DNA of 64,000 nucleotides, taken from the NCBI GenBank assembly GCA_947044365.1, contig OX345636.1:33919212-33983211 (forward strand), written 5' to 3'. Position 1 is the stretch's first letter. The number at the start of each line of letters is the position of its first letter. The translations under genes and the position numbers were made by a program. Source of the DNA: Petrosia ficiformis (lineage: Eukaryota; Porifera; Demospongiae; Haplosclerida; Petrosiidae). Below the pieces are notes generated by a model. That model was not told the origin of the DNA. It saw only the letters and a program-made list of their open reading frames with translations, and did no database searches. This document shows, in pieces, positions 23,013 to 34,612 of this stretch.

Positions 23013-23880
23013 ATAATGCAACCAGTGTTGAATCTGCTCATTAGCTTTTCTCTTTAATCCTCTCTCAATTTGATAATGGCTACTGGTGAGTGAATTATAA
23101 TAATATATATCTTTATATTCCTTCTTACATGGAAACAACTGGATACATCAGATAAATAAGTTACTTATATTTTTTAAACTTGAAATACATACAGTTACTG
23201 CACTGAAGTACTGGTTTGTATACTAATATTAATAATCTTTATATTTATTAAATATATGTTTTATTTGACATGTTATTATAATCATGTATTCATTGTTTAT
23301 TATCAGGTCAATATGAAATGAAATGGAGAGCTGAGCACTCCACTGTAATCAATAGTGACAGATGGTATTGCTGGGGGGGGAGAGCGAAGAGCCTTCCTAG
23401 GGTACATTATAGTGACGAGAAGAAAAATTTTATGTCGTCTGTTGATGTATTTCATTTACCTACATTGAAGTGGGAGAGGGGATCTACTACATCTACTCCA
23501 CCTGCAGGAGTGATGAGCTATGCCTGTACTAACATAAAAGACAAGATATTGTATTTTATTGGAAACTGTAAATCTCTTGACTGTTTTCATAATGATTTAT
23601 TTGAATTCAACACTCTTACTAATGAATGGCAAGAAATTATTAATATTTCTCCTGATAATCGACCAATGAGTAAACATGACTGTGGAATGATATCATTTAA
23701 CATGAATGCAGAAGATACTTTGTTAGTTATAGAAGGATTTGGACCTACCCCATTCACTACTCACACTGGTTCTATATCCGTTCTCCTAACTTCCCAAATT
23801 GTTGCTACACAAATGAAATACACACTGTGTGTGTCAATACATCACCAGGTATTACATGACTCACATTATGTATGTAATAG

Positions 23881-24015
23881 ATAGAACATGACCGCGAGGG
23901 GTGTATCAGGTATACACGAAAATGATATTCATAATCCCGAGGGCGTAGCCCGAGGGATTATGAATATCATTTGAGTGTATACCTGATGCGCCCACGAGGT
24001 GAGGTCATGTTCTAT
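23881..24015. repeat. 135-bp near-perfect hairpin
   Basis: ATAGAACATGACC at the left pairs with GGTCATGTTCTAT at the right, and the inner arms CATAATCCCGAGG/..CGAGGGATTATG are also complementary. Almost the whole element folds on itself around GCGTAG. A structurally similar hairpin is at 62871-62984, and a decayed relative lies near 6012. It is probably a foldback mobile element. Confidence 0.7.
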
Positions 24016-24028
24016 ATGGTTTGTATTG

Positions 24029-24827
24029 ATAGGAAGCCAAAAGATGAAAGACGCCAGTACTGCAGTTGCTATGCAATTATTTTGGTATCCCAGCAATATC
24101 TATTGCTTCATGACTGTTGCGGTTGTATATTCTAGTAACTACGATTACGTCACAATATTATAGCGTGTGAGACTGTGAGTAATGTCGAATATGGATATGG
24201 AACTAGTGAAAGAGAATGCAGATCTGGAATTTCGAAAAAGTGTCTAAAGCTTTCTTTAACCAAAAAGAATCATTTTGCATCCATACAAAAGGAAGAAATA
24301 GATAGATGGTTTTCAACTTTCATAGCTGAGGTTCGCCACGTTGATGGTGACCAATATCCTCCAAGAAACATTCACAAATTGCTTTCAGGTATTCTTCGAT
24401 ATATGAGATATTACAGCTGTGATACTCCCAATGTATTATACAGAAGAGACTCCCGGTTCAAGCCTATTCAAGGTGCTTGCGAGGTCGTCTTCGTGAGCTT
24501 TGTAAAGCTATTGGAACTAGTGTCCGACACGTAGGTGTTATTAAGATGGAAGAGGAAGATCAACTATTATACATTAAATACTATTGTTTTGTTTTGTTAT
24601 ATTACTATGTTGTTTAAAATTAATTTTCTTGAAAATCATTTTTTGTTTCATTATTAACTCGTGTTTTCTTGATTTAAGAAGTTATTTTAACCCGTGAGTA
24701 AAATGATAAACCATTTATTAACCCGTGATTTGCCATGAAAGAAGTATATTAACCCGTGCGTGACTCGTATACACTTGTCTACGTGATATATACTATGATC
24801 GGTGCCTTTCATCTTATGGCTTCCTAT
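24029..24827. mobile_element. 799-bp TIR element carrying a Crypton-like ORF
   Basis: The 27-bp left end (ATAGGAAGCCAAAAGATGAA...) is the inverted match of 24801-24827 (GGTGCCTTTCATCTTATGGC...), with about three mismatches. It lies in copy C intron 2, absent from B. It encloses one ORF region resembling the N-terminal, core-binding part of Crypton-derived recombinase proteins, with no complete catalytic domain. It is probably a deleted, non-autonomous copy. Confidence 0.65.
24175..24534 (+). pseudogene. Crypton/KIAA1958-like protein fragment
   Basis: The translation contains DRWFSTFIAEVRHVDGDQYP, then HKLLSGILRYMRYY and YRRDSRFKPIQGAC. This matches the typical F..E.R..DG..Y.P..L...L.GI.R.(L/M)......(N/F)....F pattern of the Crypton-derived domain in ZMYM, QRICH1 and KIAA1958 proteins. 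Near 24480 the natural continuation (RGRLRELCKAIGTSVRHVGV) is in another frame, so a frameshift is present. The recombinase catalytic part is missing. Confidence 0.6.
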
Positions 24828-26906
24828 AATACAATACATTATAATGATATCATGTATTTTCTTCAGGTCAATGGAAAGTACCTATCATAACAGGCAATCG
24901 TCCACCTTCATGTTCTGGTTTCAGCATTAACACATCTCCTGCTAATAGCGGTGTAATATTTGGAGGAGTTACTATTGATGAGACTGAATTCCATCGTGTT
25001 AATGACATATTTTTGTTATCATTCTCTCAGAATGCAATAGTGAGTTGTTGAGTGTTTATTAAACAGATTCCACATTTCTACATAGTTGTATCAGTTTTCT
25101 TTATCTAGTCTATTGTTTTTATCACTCTTGATCTCTTGTATTATTTTCAGTTGTATTCTCTACAGTTCTTATCCTCTGGATTAACATAATAGGACACTTA
25201 ACATGTACTTTTGAATCTTCATTCATTTTTGTTCCTTACAATGAACACACTATCAATAATTTCATATACCTGTATAGTTACACATTCCTAAAATGTAACT
25301 ATTATCATGTCTGAACATAACCATGATGTATATCATATAAAATCATGCATTTCTTCAATGTTTCATAATATTTGTGATTTGATTAACAACCACAAATATT
25401 TTAATTGTGTGATGTTGTAATCAAATGATTGTTAATCATGTTATTACACTAAAGAGTACATGTTCTGTTTGTTAGTAAATAATAATCACTCAAAATAATC
25501 CATTTGTAAATCACACCCCTTATTAATGATACATGATAATTATTATAATTAGTGACTGTTTCATTCTCATCTTTATGAAATTAGATTGATGTTAATAATA
25601 AACCCATGTTGTATTACTAATACTATAGGATTTTAAGAAAATAGTCAAATCATCCATTACTACATTGAAATTGCCTAAGGCAAGGAATCATCATGGCAGT
25701 ACTATCATCAATACTATATCATCAAATCAACTAACGATATCTCATTCAATGATATTGGGAGGATTGGATGATGATCTTCAAACACTAAACTATTGCTGGA
25801 TAACGAATCTCTCCAGTTTTATTTGGTATCAGGTAATGTACATCACATGACACATGTAATACAATATTGGTATCAGTTTTATTATCATCAAAATTAATAT
25901 TGATGTTGAAAATACTGGTATATCACAAATATGAGTTAAAGGTGTTATTACATTTCTAATAATTATATTTTATTAACTGAAACATACTCTTTCTCGTACT
26001 AATAATATTATAAAGATGTGTTTCTCATTTATAACATATTGTTTGTATGTTAATTGTTAGTTTATTCATCTCTTCAGATAAATCTACCTGATTCAGTCAC
26101 TAAAAGATGTCATCACTCCATGTCAACATACTATATATCAAAAGAAAGATTTTGGATTATAGTGACTGGAGGTTACAATGAATACAATCGATCTACTGAT
26201 ACAGCTATAGAAATCACTGGATCTAATGCTCTAGCGATCATTGAATTAGGTATGATACATATCATGTGATATATTATTATTAGTGATCATTATCATGTTC
26301 ACTGGAATGTGTATAGTCTATGACATGCAAGATTAATAAAGCTGTATGATAGTCTAGCTTCATGTATACAAGAATCCAATAATTGTAGATTCATTGATAC
26401 ATTTGTAGCTAGCTATTCTGAGATATTCAAGTATCCTATGATTCATAAATGAAGACAAATTGTCAGTCCATTTTCTGTTCTTACTGTTTCAGAGACACAC
26501 TGACTCCAGTTAATTACATTCCTTAGTCCTATCCATTATTACAAGAATGTTTACTTAGAAACAACATAATAACCAACGACTACAAGAAGGTTAGAAATGC
26601 AGTGTGTATTTTATTGAAACTTAGTCTTACTTATACAATTGTGTAACATACATGTACTAGTGAAGACACACTTTCCTTATTATAATAAATGTAATTGACT
26701 CAACAAAGATTCATAATTAACTATCTTCTATAACACTCACTCTCTGGTATTATTTTGATTTGATTTTGTTAGTTCTATACATTTCATCTGTTTTTAGTTT
26801 TTATAGCTTGTTTTTAGTATTAGTAATCCAGTACCTCATGTCTTAGAACTAGGATTACATCTCACTCTAATACTGAATATTATTATTATTATCCCTCATT
26901 ATATAG

Positions 26907-28342
26907 AATATATTAATGATGAGTGGTCTGTGAAAAATGTTTGGAATTATGAACAGCTGATGAAAAACAGGAATGAGATTCAGAAAAGTTTAATTCATCA
27001 TATTGTTGATGTTAGACTACAGGAGGGAACGCTTGTGACTGATTTGATTGATTCTATCAAATCATCATCTTCTTAATGAATATAATTTATTACATGTGAT
27101 TAGAATAAGTGATATTATGATCTTTAGAACTGGGGTTTTTAAAAGATGAAATCAAGCCTACAAGAAAGTGTGAATTGCAACAAGACAAGGTATTTTTTGT
27201 AATAAATTATATATAATATGAAAAGTACAGCACAAAAGGAGCTAAGTGAGTTACAGTAGACCACATGTTGAGTGCACAATAGTAAGCGAGCGCTTTATAA
27301 TTAACTAATAATAGTGATAATTATGTGGAGAATTCTAACTTAATTGTGCACTGTACGAGTTTTCATGGAATATAATTGTAAATACTACATTGTCAGTGTC
27401 TTTAATATAACCACACATCATCATACATGTATCTTAAGCTTGATGAATGTCTTTAGTAATTATAATAATTATTATATATTATTTGAAATCATTATTTTGT
27501 GTTTAGAGTTGCAAGATTCTCAGACATTATTGATGATTGAAAAGAAAGAATCATTACTGAAATTAAAAGAGCTGGACTATTGCAGAAAACAGATTGAAGA
27601 ATTGAAAGAGAAACTTAAACTCACATCTATGCTTTCATCAGGTCTACATTAATACATATATCATATCTATTGAATACTTATTGAGTACTATGTGTTTTTA
27701 TTAGATGAGGAGACAATGGAAGTATATTATGAGAAGACTCCGGAAAGAGAGCCATTAGAAGAGAAGAAATCAAAACCTGTAGATGAGGATAAACCTAAAT
27801 CAGATATTAGTGATGAGATGTTAATATTGGAAGAAGGTTAGATGAGTATTACTAGTATTATTATGTGATCACTGACTATCTTATTGCATCAGAGATAGAG
27901 TCAATAGTTATTAGTAAGAATGAACAAGTAGAGGGACTGCAGAGTAAGTTAGAGAAGAAGGATGAGATAGCTAAAAAGCTAGATTCACAAGTGAAAGGAC
28001 TACTACAGAATGGTCAGTGGATAAATGATAAAGTGGATAACACTATATCTCCCAATACCTGTTGCTGTCAATGGGATTTCATCATTGATACTATAACACT
28101 TAATATGTTATTTATAATTCACGAAACTATTATTCTCTTCTTTTATATAAAGTTACAGTCACTACACTCAACAGTTGTTAATAGAACTATACAAATGGAG
28201 ACTAAACTGAACTCTCTGAATTTACAATTGGAGGAGTTTAAGAAGATTGAGGAATTGAGGATCTCCTCCTCACATGACCCAGAGGTTATCAAGTACCATA
28301 AACATGTAGGGGTACAGTTTAATTATATTGTACCAGTATCAG
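26907..28342 (+). pseudogene. Copy C coiled-coil exons
   Basis: Exons 26907-about 27060, 27128-27189, 27507-27641, 27705-27836, 27893-about 28012 and 28153-28342 encode segments such as INDEWSVKNVWNYEQLMKN, ELDYCRKQIEELKEKLK and SKLEKKDEIAKKLDSQVKGL. The first exon runs into TAA 27074-27076, and no equivalent of the B exon 13100 follows. Exon 27128 differs in phase from B by one base. Exons 27507 and 27705 are almost identical in sequence, introns included, to 42984 and 43182 in copy D. Confidence 0.6.
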
Positions 28343-28391
28343 GTTAGGAATTAATAATATTAGTTATAGTATTCATTATTCCATTTATCAG

Positions 28392-28869
28392 ATCATCTTG
28401 ATGGAGTTCATTTGGCTGGAGAAACACTCTTCCTTATTCAAGGGGATAAATCCCAGTCCCTCAATTGGACAGATTATGGTTTCAGATTACATTTCCCTCA
28501 AGGTACCGTCTCATTCAGATACTTGTGAGGTGGTAGTCAAAGCTTTAGTGGGAGGTAAATTCGAGTTTCCAGAAGGTACAGAGCTCGTTAGTGCTGTATA
28601 TGCAGTTGCATTTGCAAAAAAGCTTCTAAAAGCTGTCGAAATGGAAATACAACATTGCATCATCCTGAGCAATGAAGAGCAAGGAAAATGTTTGAGCTTT
28701 GTTTCAACAGCCAAAACCCATCGACATCATCCAAACAGGTTTGAGTTTGTTGAAGGAGGAGTGTTCTCTCCCGGTAAAAGATATGCCAGTATCCAACGAA
28801 TGCACTATTGCAAGAATGCAATTACAGAAGACACAGCATCAGGAAATGATGATGAATCTGCAGCAAAAG
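28392..28869 (+). pseudogene. Copy C ZU5-like exon, frameshifted
   Basis: The first part reads SQSLNWTDYGFRLHFPQGTV in the incoming frame, then TGA. From about 28505 another frame carries the rest: CEVVVKALVGGKFEFPEGTE, MEIQHCIILSNEEQGKCLSF and NRFEFVEGGVFSPGKRYASI. It is the most diverged ZU5 copy in the window. Confidence 0.65.
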
Positions 28870-28932
28870 GTAATAAATACTGTTAATATCTGCTACTGCC
28901 AGTAGTGGATTATTTTCTCCATTGTTTAAAAG

Positions 28933-29589
28933 GTACTCGAAGTTACACTGGTCAGATCTATTATGATAAAATTGGGTTTAACAAGTGAAAAGCAAACTTC
29001 ATGATTGTCAGTTATGTACCTCCATTCTTGAAGGTATTATTATTGTAATAATAGTAATAATGGTATCATAATAATGATTATAGTATATTGAGGAGAAATA
29101 TTCAAAAGCTGATCAAGACCAGATGATAAGATTTCAGTTCAAAGATCCTATCAATGGATATATTGAACTAGATATGAATATACCACAGGAAAGATCAGTT
29201 AAAGGATGGACATTAGTTCCTCATGTGAAACCACTAAGGGTAATTACAATAACTATTAATAACATCATGCAATTATAATTATATACAGCTTAATAGAAAA
29301 GATGCTGATCTGTTTGGATCACAAGAGCTCCCTGTTCCTCAATCTTGTTTAATAACTGTGTGGGGTAAAGAAGCAGATGATACTGAAGAGCTCTTGAGTT
29401 ATAGTGTACGACTGAAGAGAATAGATTCTGACTCCAAGGAAATATGTGTTACTCGTTTTTTAGAAACTACCAGTGATAAAGGTAATATTAATTATAATAA
29501 TAATAGGCAATGTATGAATTATACAATCTCTAATCTTTCAGAAATTACACATAATAATAAGAAGAAGCAATCGCATGATGAACATCAAG
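28933..29589 (+). pseudogene. Copy C beta-rich (UPA-position) module
   Basis: Exons 28933-29033 (TGA at 28986-28988 where others have Trp), 29084-29239, 29289-29481 and 29542-29589. The translation includes MIRFQFKDPINGYIELDM and VKGWTLVPHVKPLR, then NRKDADLFGSQELPVPQSCL, TVWGKEADDTEELLSYSVRL and EICVTRFLETT. Apart from the TGA, the module is open and well matched to B and D. Confidence 0.6.
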
Positions 29590-31029
29590 GTATAATAATA
29601 AAAACACATACACACACACATAATGTATAATATATACATGTATACATGGATGAATTGGATTGAGTATGTAATTCTCATTCGCATAATTGTATTAGATATG
29701 TTACTATAGTGAACCCTTGATTATACGGCACCTCAATTTTTTCAGATGTAGAAATGCTAAAGTACAAATTTGATCAACACATTAGCACATGCACTATATA
29801 TTACCATAGCTTCTCCTACAGTATGTAGGTGTGAGAATGTTGTTCTATTAGTTCATGACAAAGTAAATTAAGATCATTGAAATGCTTGATAAGTCTGTTT
29901 CTTACACAGGGTTTCATCTAGACATTTGAGTTTGGGTGGAGGGAAGCTAACACCACGTGAAACGTTTTTTTTTGGTTTGCCACAACCACGTTTCCTTAAA
30001 CAACACCCATGACAACTGTTCTGCTAACCTAGTCTCATCCGCAGCTGCCCAAGCTATTTCTCTTGTTAAGGGCATGGTCGGCTGGGAATGAGACTACTTC
30101 AAAATGCTGTAAAAACTATTTGGAAGCAGTGCTATAATTACCTCATTGTGATAGCTGTACAATCACCTAGCTCTAATTAATGTAATTGCAATTATGTATG
30201 TACATAAAATCATATATGCATATGTATATGTACATATGTACCACATATCTATAATTAATAATTCAGAGAACACATTCATAAACATACATTCATCTGTACA
30301 CTATCCTATCTCCATTCATACATAAAGGTCTCTCATCATTCATAAAGACTTCTCTGAAAGTTGGAATTGTTGGACTATTCCCTATCATTGTGTTATATTT
30401 TCTTTCTGGAATTATTTCAGTATATACCAAATCTAATGGAACAGAAGGTGAATTTAATGAGTGATTATCAATAAGTATGTGTATGAATTGTCTAACCAGT
30501 CCAGTATTATTATTGTGTGTGTGTAAACAATCTATAAACTGAGTCCAATGTTGAACAATCACTATGAAATCTAGTTATCATTATCATTTGTGGCTTTGTA
30601 TTAAAACAACTAATAGATTATATTCACCTCCTTTTCGTTGTTAATTGTGTGTTGCTATCATCAAGCTTCGTATTTGTATCAGATTATATAAGCCATTATA
30701 ACATTGTCTAGTTATATGCCAATGGGTGGGGCATTAATCCTTGGGTTTATAATCATGACTTATTTATTAGGAGATAAAACAGTTAAAATTAGAACAGTAA
30801 CTCATCCCTTCCCACAAAGCTAACTCAATGTTAAACACTGCTTAGCTAGTCTTATTGTGGATTTGTTTAATATTTTCTCTTGTGATAGTAGAAATGTCTA
30901 TTGCACACCTGTACTATTAGCGATACTGTAAGAAATTATTGATAAATTAATTTAGTGAGTTACAGTACAAAATTGCAAGTCCCTATAATATAGAGTATTA
31001 CTATTCTTCTAATTATTATAATTATTTAG
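29590..31029. other. Copy C intron before the Death-like exon
   Basis: AT-rich DNA. It contains the first copy of a ~210-bp direct repeat (30268-30475; second copy 31984-32213). A 90-residue antisense ORF (30290-30562) overlaps that repeat. It has no recognisable domain, and the same frame is broken in the second repeat copy. I see no other exon. Confidence 0.4.
30268..30475. repeat. Direct repeat, first copy
   Basis: Shares CTTCTCTGAAAGTTGGAATT, GGAATTATTTCAGTAT and GGTGAATTTAATGAGTGATT with 31984-32213, in the same order and orientation. Read on the minus strand it holds an open frame (LVYTEIIPERKYNTMIGNSP) of unknown origin. Confidence 0.6.
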
Positions 31030-31352
31030 GGTTCAATCCAGAAGATGCTTCCAACACCCTCTTAAGCCATTTATCAGTTATTACAGATATTCAATTGTTT
31101 TGTGTTCATCTTAAACTCAAATCAGAGTGTGATACACTTCAGTAGTATAATTCTCTGGGAGAAAAGAAAATTGTGATGCTTAGAAAGTGGCAAGACTTAC
31201 AAAGAAGGACTTGGCAAGATTTTATCCATCCGTTTGTGATATTAAGGAAGTGTGTGAAAGCTCATGAACTAGCAAAGATATATTCTGTGTATTTTAATAA
31301 CAAGGAAGAATTGGAGAAATGTAAAAATATAAATAACCATGGTGAATTATAA
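31030..31352 (+). pseudogene. Copy C Death-like domain exon
   Basis: The exon opens after TTATTTAG in phase 1 and runs to TAA 31350-31352. It encodes FNPEDASNTLLSHLSVITDI, LKLKSECDTLQ, then TAG (31143-31145), then EKKIVMLRKWQDLQRRTWQD and VKAHELAKIYSVYF. The K..ML..W......(T)W..(L/F) pattern is that of the later Death-domain helices, and it parallels the copy D exon at 46574. It was located by reading exon phase, since it has no start codon. Confidence 0.6.
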
Positions 31353-32389
31353 CATATTATATTTGAGTTACTTTTTTTTTGATTATGATACAAATTTTTC
31401 TTTATGCAAAGTTGAAAAACCTACAATGTTGCGCATAAGGAGGCTAGGAGCTAAGGGCTACCACCCACCTCCATTCCTCTCATCTTTATATACTTATGCT
31501 TTGTTTGATCCATACTAATGAGTTAACTAGCTCAGATTGAGTGCTTACAAAAGACTTTGAATAAACAGGCATAGAATCTGGCCCCAACCAAAGACTGTAC
31601 AGATATTAATTTCCCCATAATTTACTGTCTACAGAGTAGGTTTCTAGTTATATTTCCTGATCTAATATAGAATTGAATATGCTAGTTTTACAGTACGTGG
31701 TTTCACACACCTGAAAACTCTGATCAGTAACAAAAATGGACATTAACTATATTAGTGTATGTATGTATGTATGTATCTGTAACTGTATGCTTATGTATAA
31801 TTATAATTATATGTACATACTTACTTGTGTACATGTGTACTTATATACATGTACATATGAACGTACATGTACTTGTCTATACACTATTATATCTTGCAGA
31901 TGCATGTATCACTAATTGTGTTCGCATACAATCATATAACATTTTGTATACATACATACCAACCATCTACATACATAAGAAAGCACATTCATAAATATAC
32001 ATACATACATTATCTGTACACAAACTTATCTCCATATTCATACACAAAGGTTTCTCTCTCATCATTCATAAAGTCTTCTCTGAAAGTTGGAATTTTTGGA
32101 CTACTAGCCTATCATTCAGTTATAAATATTTTTTCTGTTTCTGGAATTATTTCAGTATTTTACAAAATCTAATGGAACAAGAGGTGAATTTAATGAGTGA
32201 TTATCAAATATAATAATTATGTACATTGAAATGAGCAGTACTATTATCTTGTGTGAGTGTACACTTGTGTGTACACGTGTGTGTGGTTGTATGCGTATGT
32301 GTTTGTGTGTCTGTGTCTGTGTGTGACATTGTATATCAGTTTAGTTAACAGGATGGAATGATTTATTCTATTATTACATCTTTGTTCAG
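31353..32389. other. DNA between Death-like and helical exons of copy C
   Basis: AT-rich with (GTAT)n near 31755-31780, ACATACATAC tracts and the second copy of the direct repeat (31984-32213). ORFs at 31755-32172 are simple-sequence artefacts. A (GT)-rich tract lies at 32255-32330. Confidence 0.5.
31984..32213. repeat. Direct repeat, second copy
   Basis: A diverged copy of 30268-30475 with several indels; see that entry. The antisense frame open in the first copy has stops here. Confidence 0.6.
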
Positions 32390-32625
32390 TTTGATATCAC
32401 TAAGTTAAGGAATCTCATTGTTTCTAAAATAAATGATAGCTACACTGGATTGTATACACAGACTCATAGAAACATCATTATCAAACTTCACAAGAGAAAT
32501 GTTTCAAGCACGACTCATATCAGAAGGAATTAGAGATAAATCAACACCTGATAATATTTTGAAAGAGTTTATAAATGGAATGAAATGGATCAACAATCAG
32601 TTAAATTTGAAAAAACATTGTAAGA
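32390..32625 (+). pseudogene. Copy C helical-domain exon fragment
   Basis: It begins FDITKLRNLIVSKINDSYTG, then shifts frame (two extra bases near 32446) to HRLIETSLSNFTREMFQARL and ISEGIRDKSTPDNILKEFIN, then GMKWI. It matches the orphan exon at 21330 and the C-terminal domain of A and B. It suggests that C carried, or could splice to, both a Death-like and a helical C-terminal domain. Confidence 0.55.
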
Positions 32626-34110
32626 ACAAGAAATGTATGTGTCATTATCACTGGAGTATTGACACAATCTACTCTTGTTTTTGTAAGAATGTACAATTAA
32701 CCATTATTATTATTATTTTACTTATTGCCACATGTATGTACAAGATTATACCTTCAATTTCATAAGATTATGTCCACATTAGTCACTACTGTCACAATAA
32801 TCACTTCTGTCACAGTAGTCACTGCCGTCCCTATTGTTGCATTAGTCACTGCTGTCACAATAATCATTTCTGTCACAGTAGTCATTACTCTCCATATTCA
32901 GTATTGGATTATTCACTATAATTTATTGAATTTCATAACATGGATTAACATGACTATATCTAAGGGGTCAGACTAAAACATGGATCATTTTATAATACAT
33001 GGGACCAGTCTGCAGTCCAGTCCGTGGGTCCATTCCAGTTTTGTTTTAGTCTGACTCTCTATCTAACAATGCTTCAAAAATAAAATAACCAATGTATTGG
33101 TTAGTAGAGTAGCAAGGATGCAATTTAATTGGTCATACAGGTTGTTGTTATGACTGTATGATAAAAGATACTATGTACTGTAATCAATTATCACATCTGA
33201 TATCTCGTATTAGATGCACAAAGAAGGTTTTGAAACCTTAATTGATTTAATTAAAATGTTATTCTGCTTATTTGTATATCTAATAGACAGTATAAGGATA
33301 ATTGAAATTGCATTTATTGGATTATCATTACTTATATGTCACCATGCAGTGATAACATTCTTTCTACACAGCCAATTAAATTACAATTTCAACTATTCTG
33401 TATAACTGCACTAACTGATATATTAGTTATTATAACAATTTTAAATCATTGTAGGTTTCCAAATCTTCTTTGTGCATCTAATACAAGATATTGGGTATGA
33501 TAATTGATTATAATTGTAACATAGCATATTTTGCGTATTTTAATATAATTAGTACAAAGTAGCTATGGTGTTAGATGTGTGTATCCAAATAATTGTTAAA
33601 TCCTTGCAACTGCACTAAACAATACATTTGTTATTGTAATAATTCTAATTTATTATGATTGTAAAACATTTTGTTACCTGTTGATCTTTGCACAACTTGA
33701 AGTGCAAAAATGTGTGTACAGACAATACAATTACAATAACCTTCAACTCTGCCTGCTATGTGATCAAGGATTAATCATAATATAAAACACGTTAATCATC
33801 ACTATATTAGCTGCATACATGCTCTTTTTCTCAATTGTTCAATAATACAAGTCATAATGTGAAATTAATGATAGCTAGTAAGCAAATGAGATCAAAATTT
33901 AGTTTCACACAACACATTACATACAACATTTCTAAAACATTGCATAAAACATTGAAGACAGATTTATCTACATCTGTATAATTATTTTTCTTTATTTGTA
34001 AAACAGTATTATATGTATATTATAAGTATAATTATGTATTTTACTTCTACTATAGTTATGGTACATGTAAATACTTAAAACAGTACAATTATTTCCTTGT
34101 TTATAACATG
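32626..34110. other. Intergenic region between copies C and D
   Basis: No gene seen. It contains a tandem repeat of GTCAC-rich units (32768-32890), a GGTCCAGTCC-type block (32965-33070) shared with 7268-7370 downstream of A, and an inverted pair around AGATGCACAAAGAAG.TTTG.AAACC (33211) and its complement (33458-33482). The last ~350 bp matches upstream regions of C. Confidence 0.45.
32768..32890. repeat. Tandem repeat, GTCAC-rich
   Basis: Roughly two long units, each containing TTAGTCACT..TGTCACAATAATCA.TTCTGTCACAGTAGTC. A diverged version is at 7140-7215 after copy A. Confidence 0.55.
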
Positions 34111-34130
34111 ATCACATGACATCATGTGAT
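34111..34130. promoter_or_regulatory. Promoter palindrome of copy D
   Basis: Identical 20-mer to 22993-23012, placed 72 bp before the copy D start codon. The immediate flanks (TTTATA.CATG before it, ATAT after it) are also shared. Confidence 0.5.
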
Positions 34131-34201
34131 ATATTTAATAATAGTAACTAGTATTGAATCTGCTCATTAGCTGTTCTCTTTTATCATCTTTCTATTTGAT
34201 A

Positions 34202-34612
34202 ATGGCTACTGGTGAGTGAATTATAATAGTATATATCTTTACATTTCTTGTTGCATGAAAACATCATAAAAGTTATTAATAAGTTATACTTAAACTTGAA
34301 ATACATGCAGTTGCAAGTACTGACTTGTGTACTAATAATCACTAATAAAACATAATGGTATGTGTTACTTGTCATATTATTGCAATCGTGTATTACAATC
34401 ATGTGTTGATTGATTGTTTATTATCAGGTCAATATGAGATGAAATGGAGAGCTGGACACTCCACTTTAGTCAATAGTGACAGATTATATTGCTAGGGAGG
34501 AGATCAGGAGGACCTTCCAATGACACATTATAATGATGGGAAACAAAAGTTCACATCATCTGTTGATATATTTCATTTACCTACTTTAAAGTGGGAGAGG
34601 AAATCTACTACT
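34202..34612 (+). pseudogene. Copy D first exon and truncated Kelch exon 2
   Basis: ATGGCTACTG|GTGAGT is followed by an exon at 34428 (QYEMKWRAGHSTLVNSDRLY, then C, TAG, GGDQED). It breaks off at about 34612, after WERKSTT, where retroelement sequence begins. B and C continue with another ~110 codons. Confidence 0.75.

Larger units (their letters stand above)
23076..26249 (+). pseudogene. Copy C Kelch exons
   Basis: Exons 23076-23085, 23307-23848, 24867-25039, 25629-25832 and 26078-26249 match the B Kelch exons in order and phase: RWYCWGG, DVFHLPTLKWERGS, NDLFEFNTLTNEWQEI, GVIFGGVTID, HSMILGGLDDDL, FWIIVTGGYNEYN. The end of the second exon is frameshifted relative to B, where THTGSKYI becomes THTGSISVLL. 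Intron 2 contains a hairpin and a TIR element. Introns 3 and 4 are uninterrupted and serve as empty sites for insertions in B and D. Confidence 0.7.
23076..32625 (+). pseudogene. Copy C: Kelch/coiled-coil/ZU5/Death paralogue with multiple lesions
   Basis: It has the same exon plan as B: ATG exon 23076-23085, Kelch exons to 26249, coil exons 26907-28342, ZU5 exon 28392-28869, beta module 28933-29589, a Death-like exon 31030-31352 and a helical-domain fragment about 32390-32620. The acidic array is missing, since the ZU5 exon leads straight to 28933. Lesions: frameshift near the end of the 23307 exon (4 bases fewer than B), in-frame TAA 27074-27076, a frameshift near 28505 in ZU5, TGA 28986-28988, TAG 31143-31145, and a 2-base insertion near 32446. 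Individually some could be assembly errors; together they indicate a pseudogene. Confidence 0.7.

Noticed and set aside
31755..32172. ORFs rich in Tyr and Ile
   Set aside because: Low-complexity ACATAC tracts and a duplicated non-coding segment; no domain or splice context.
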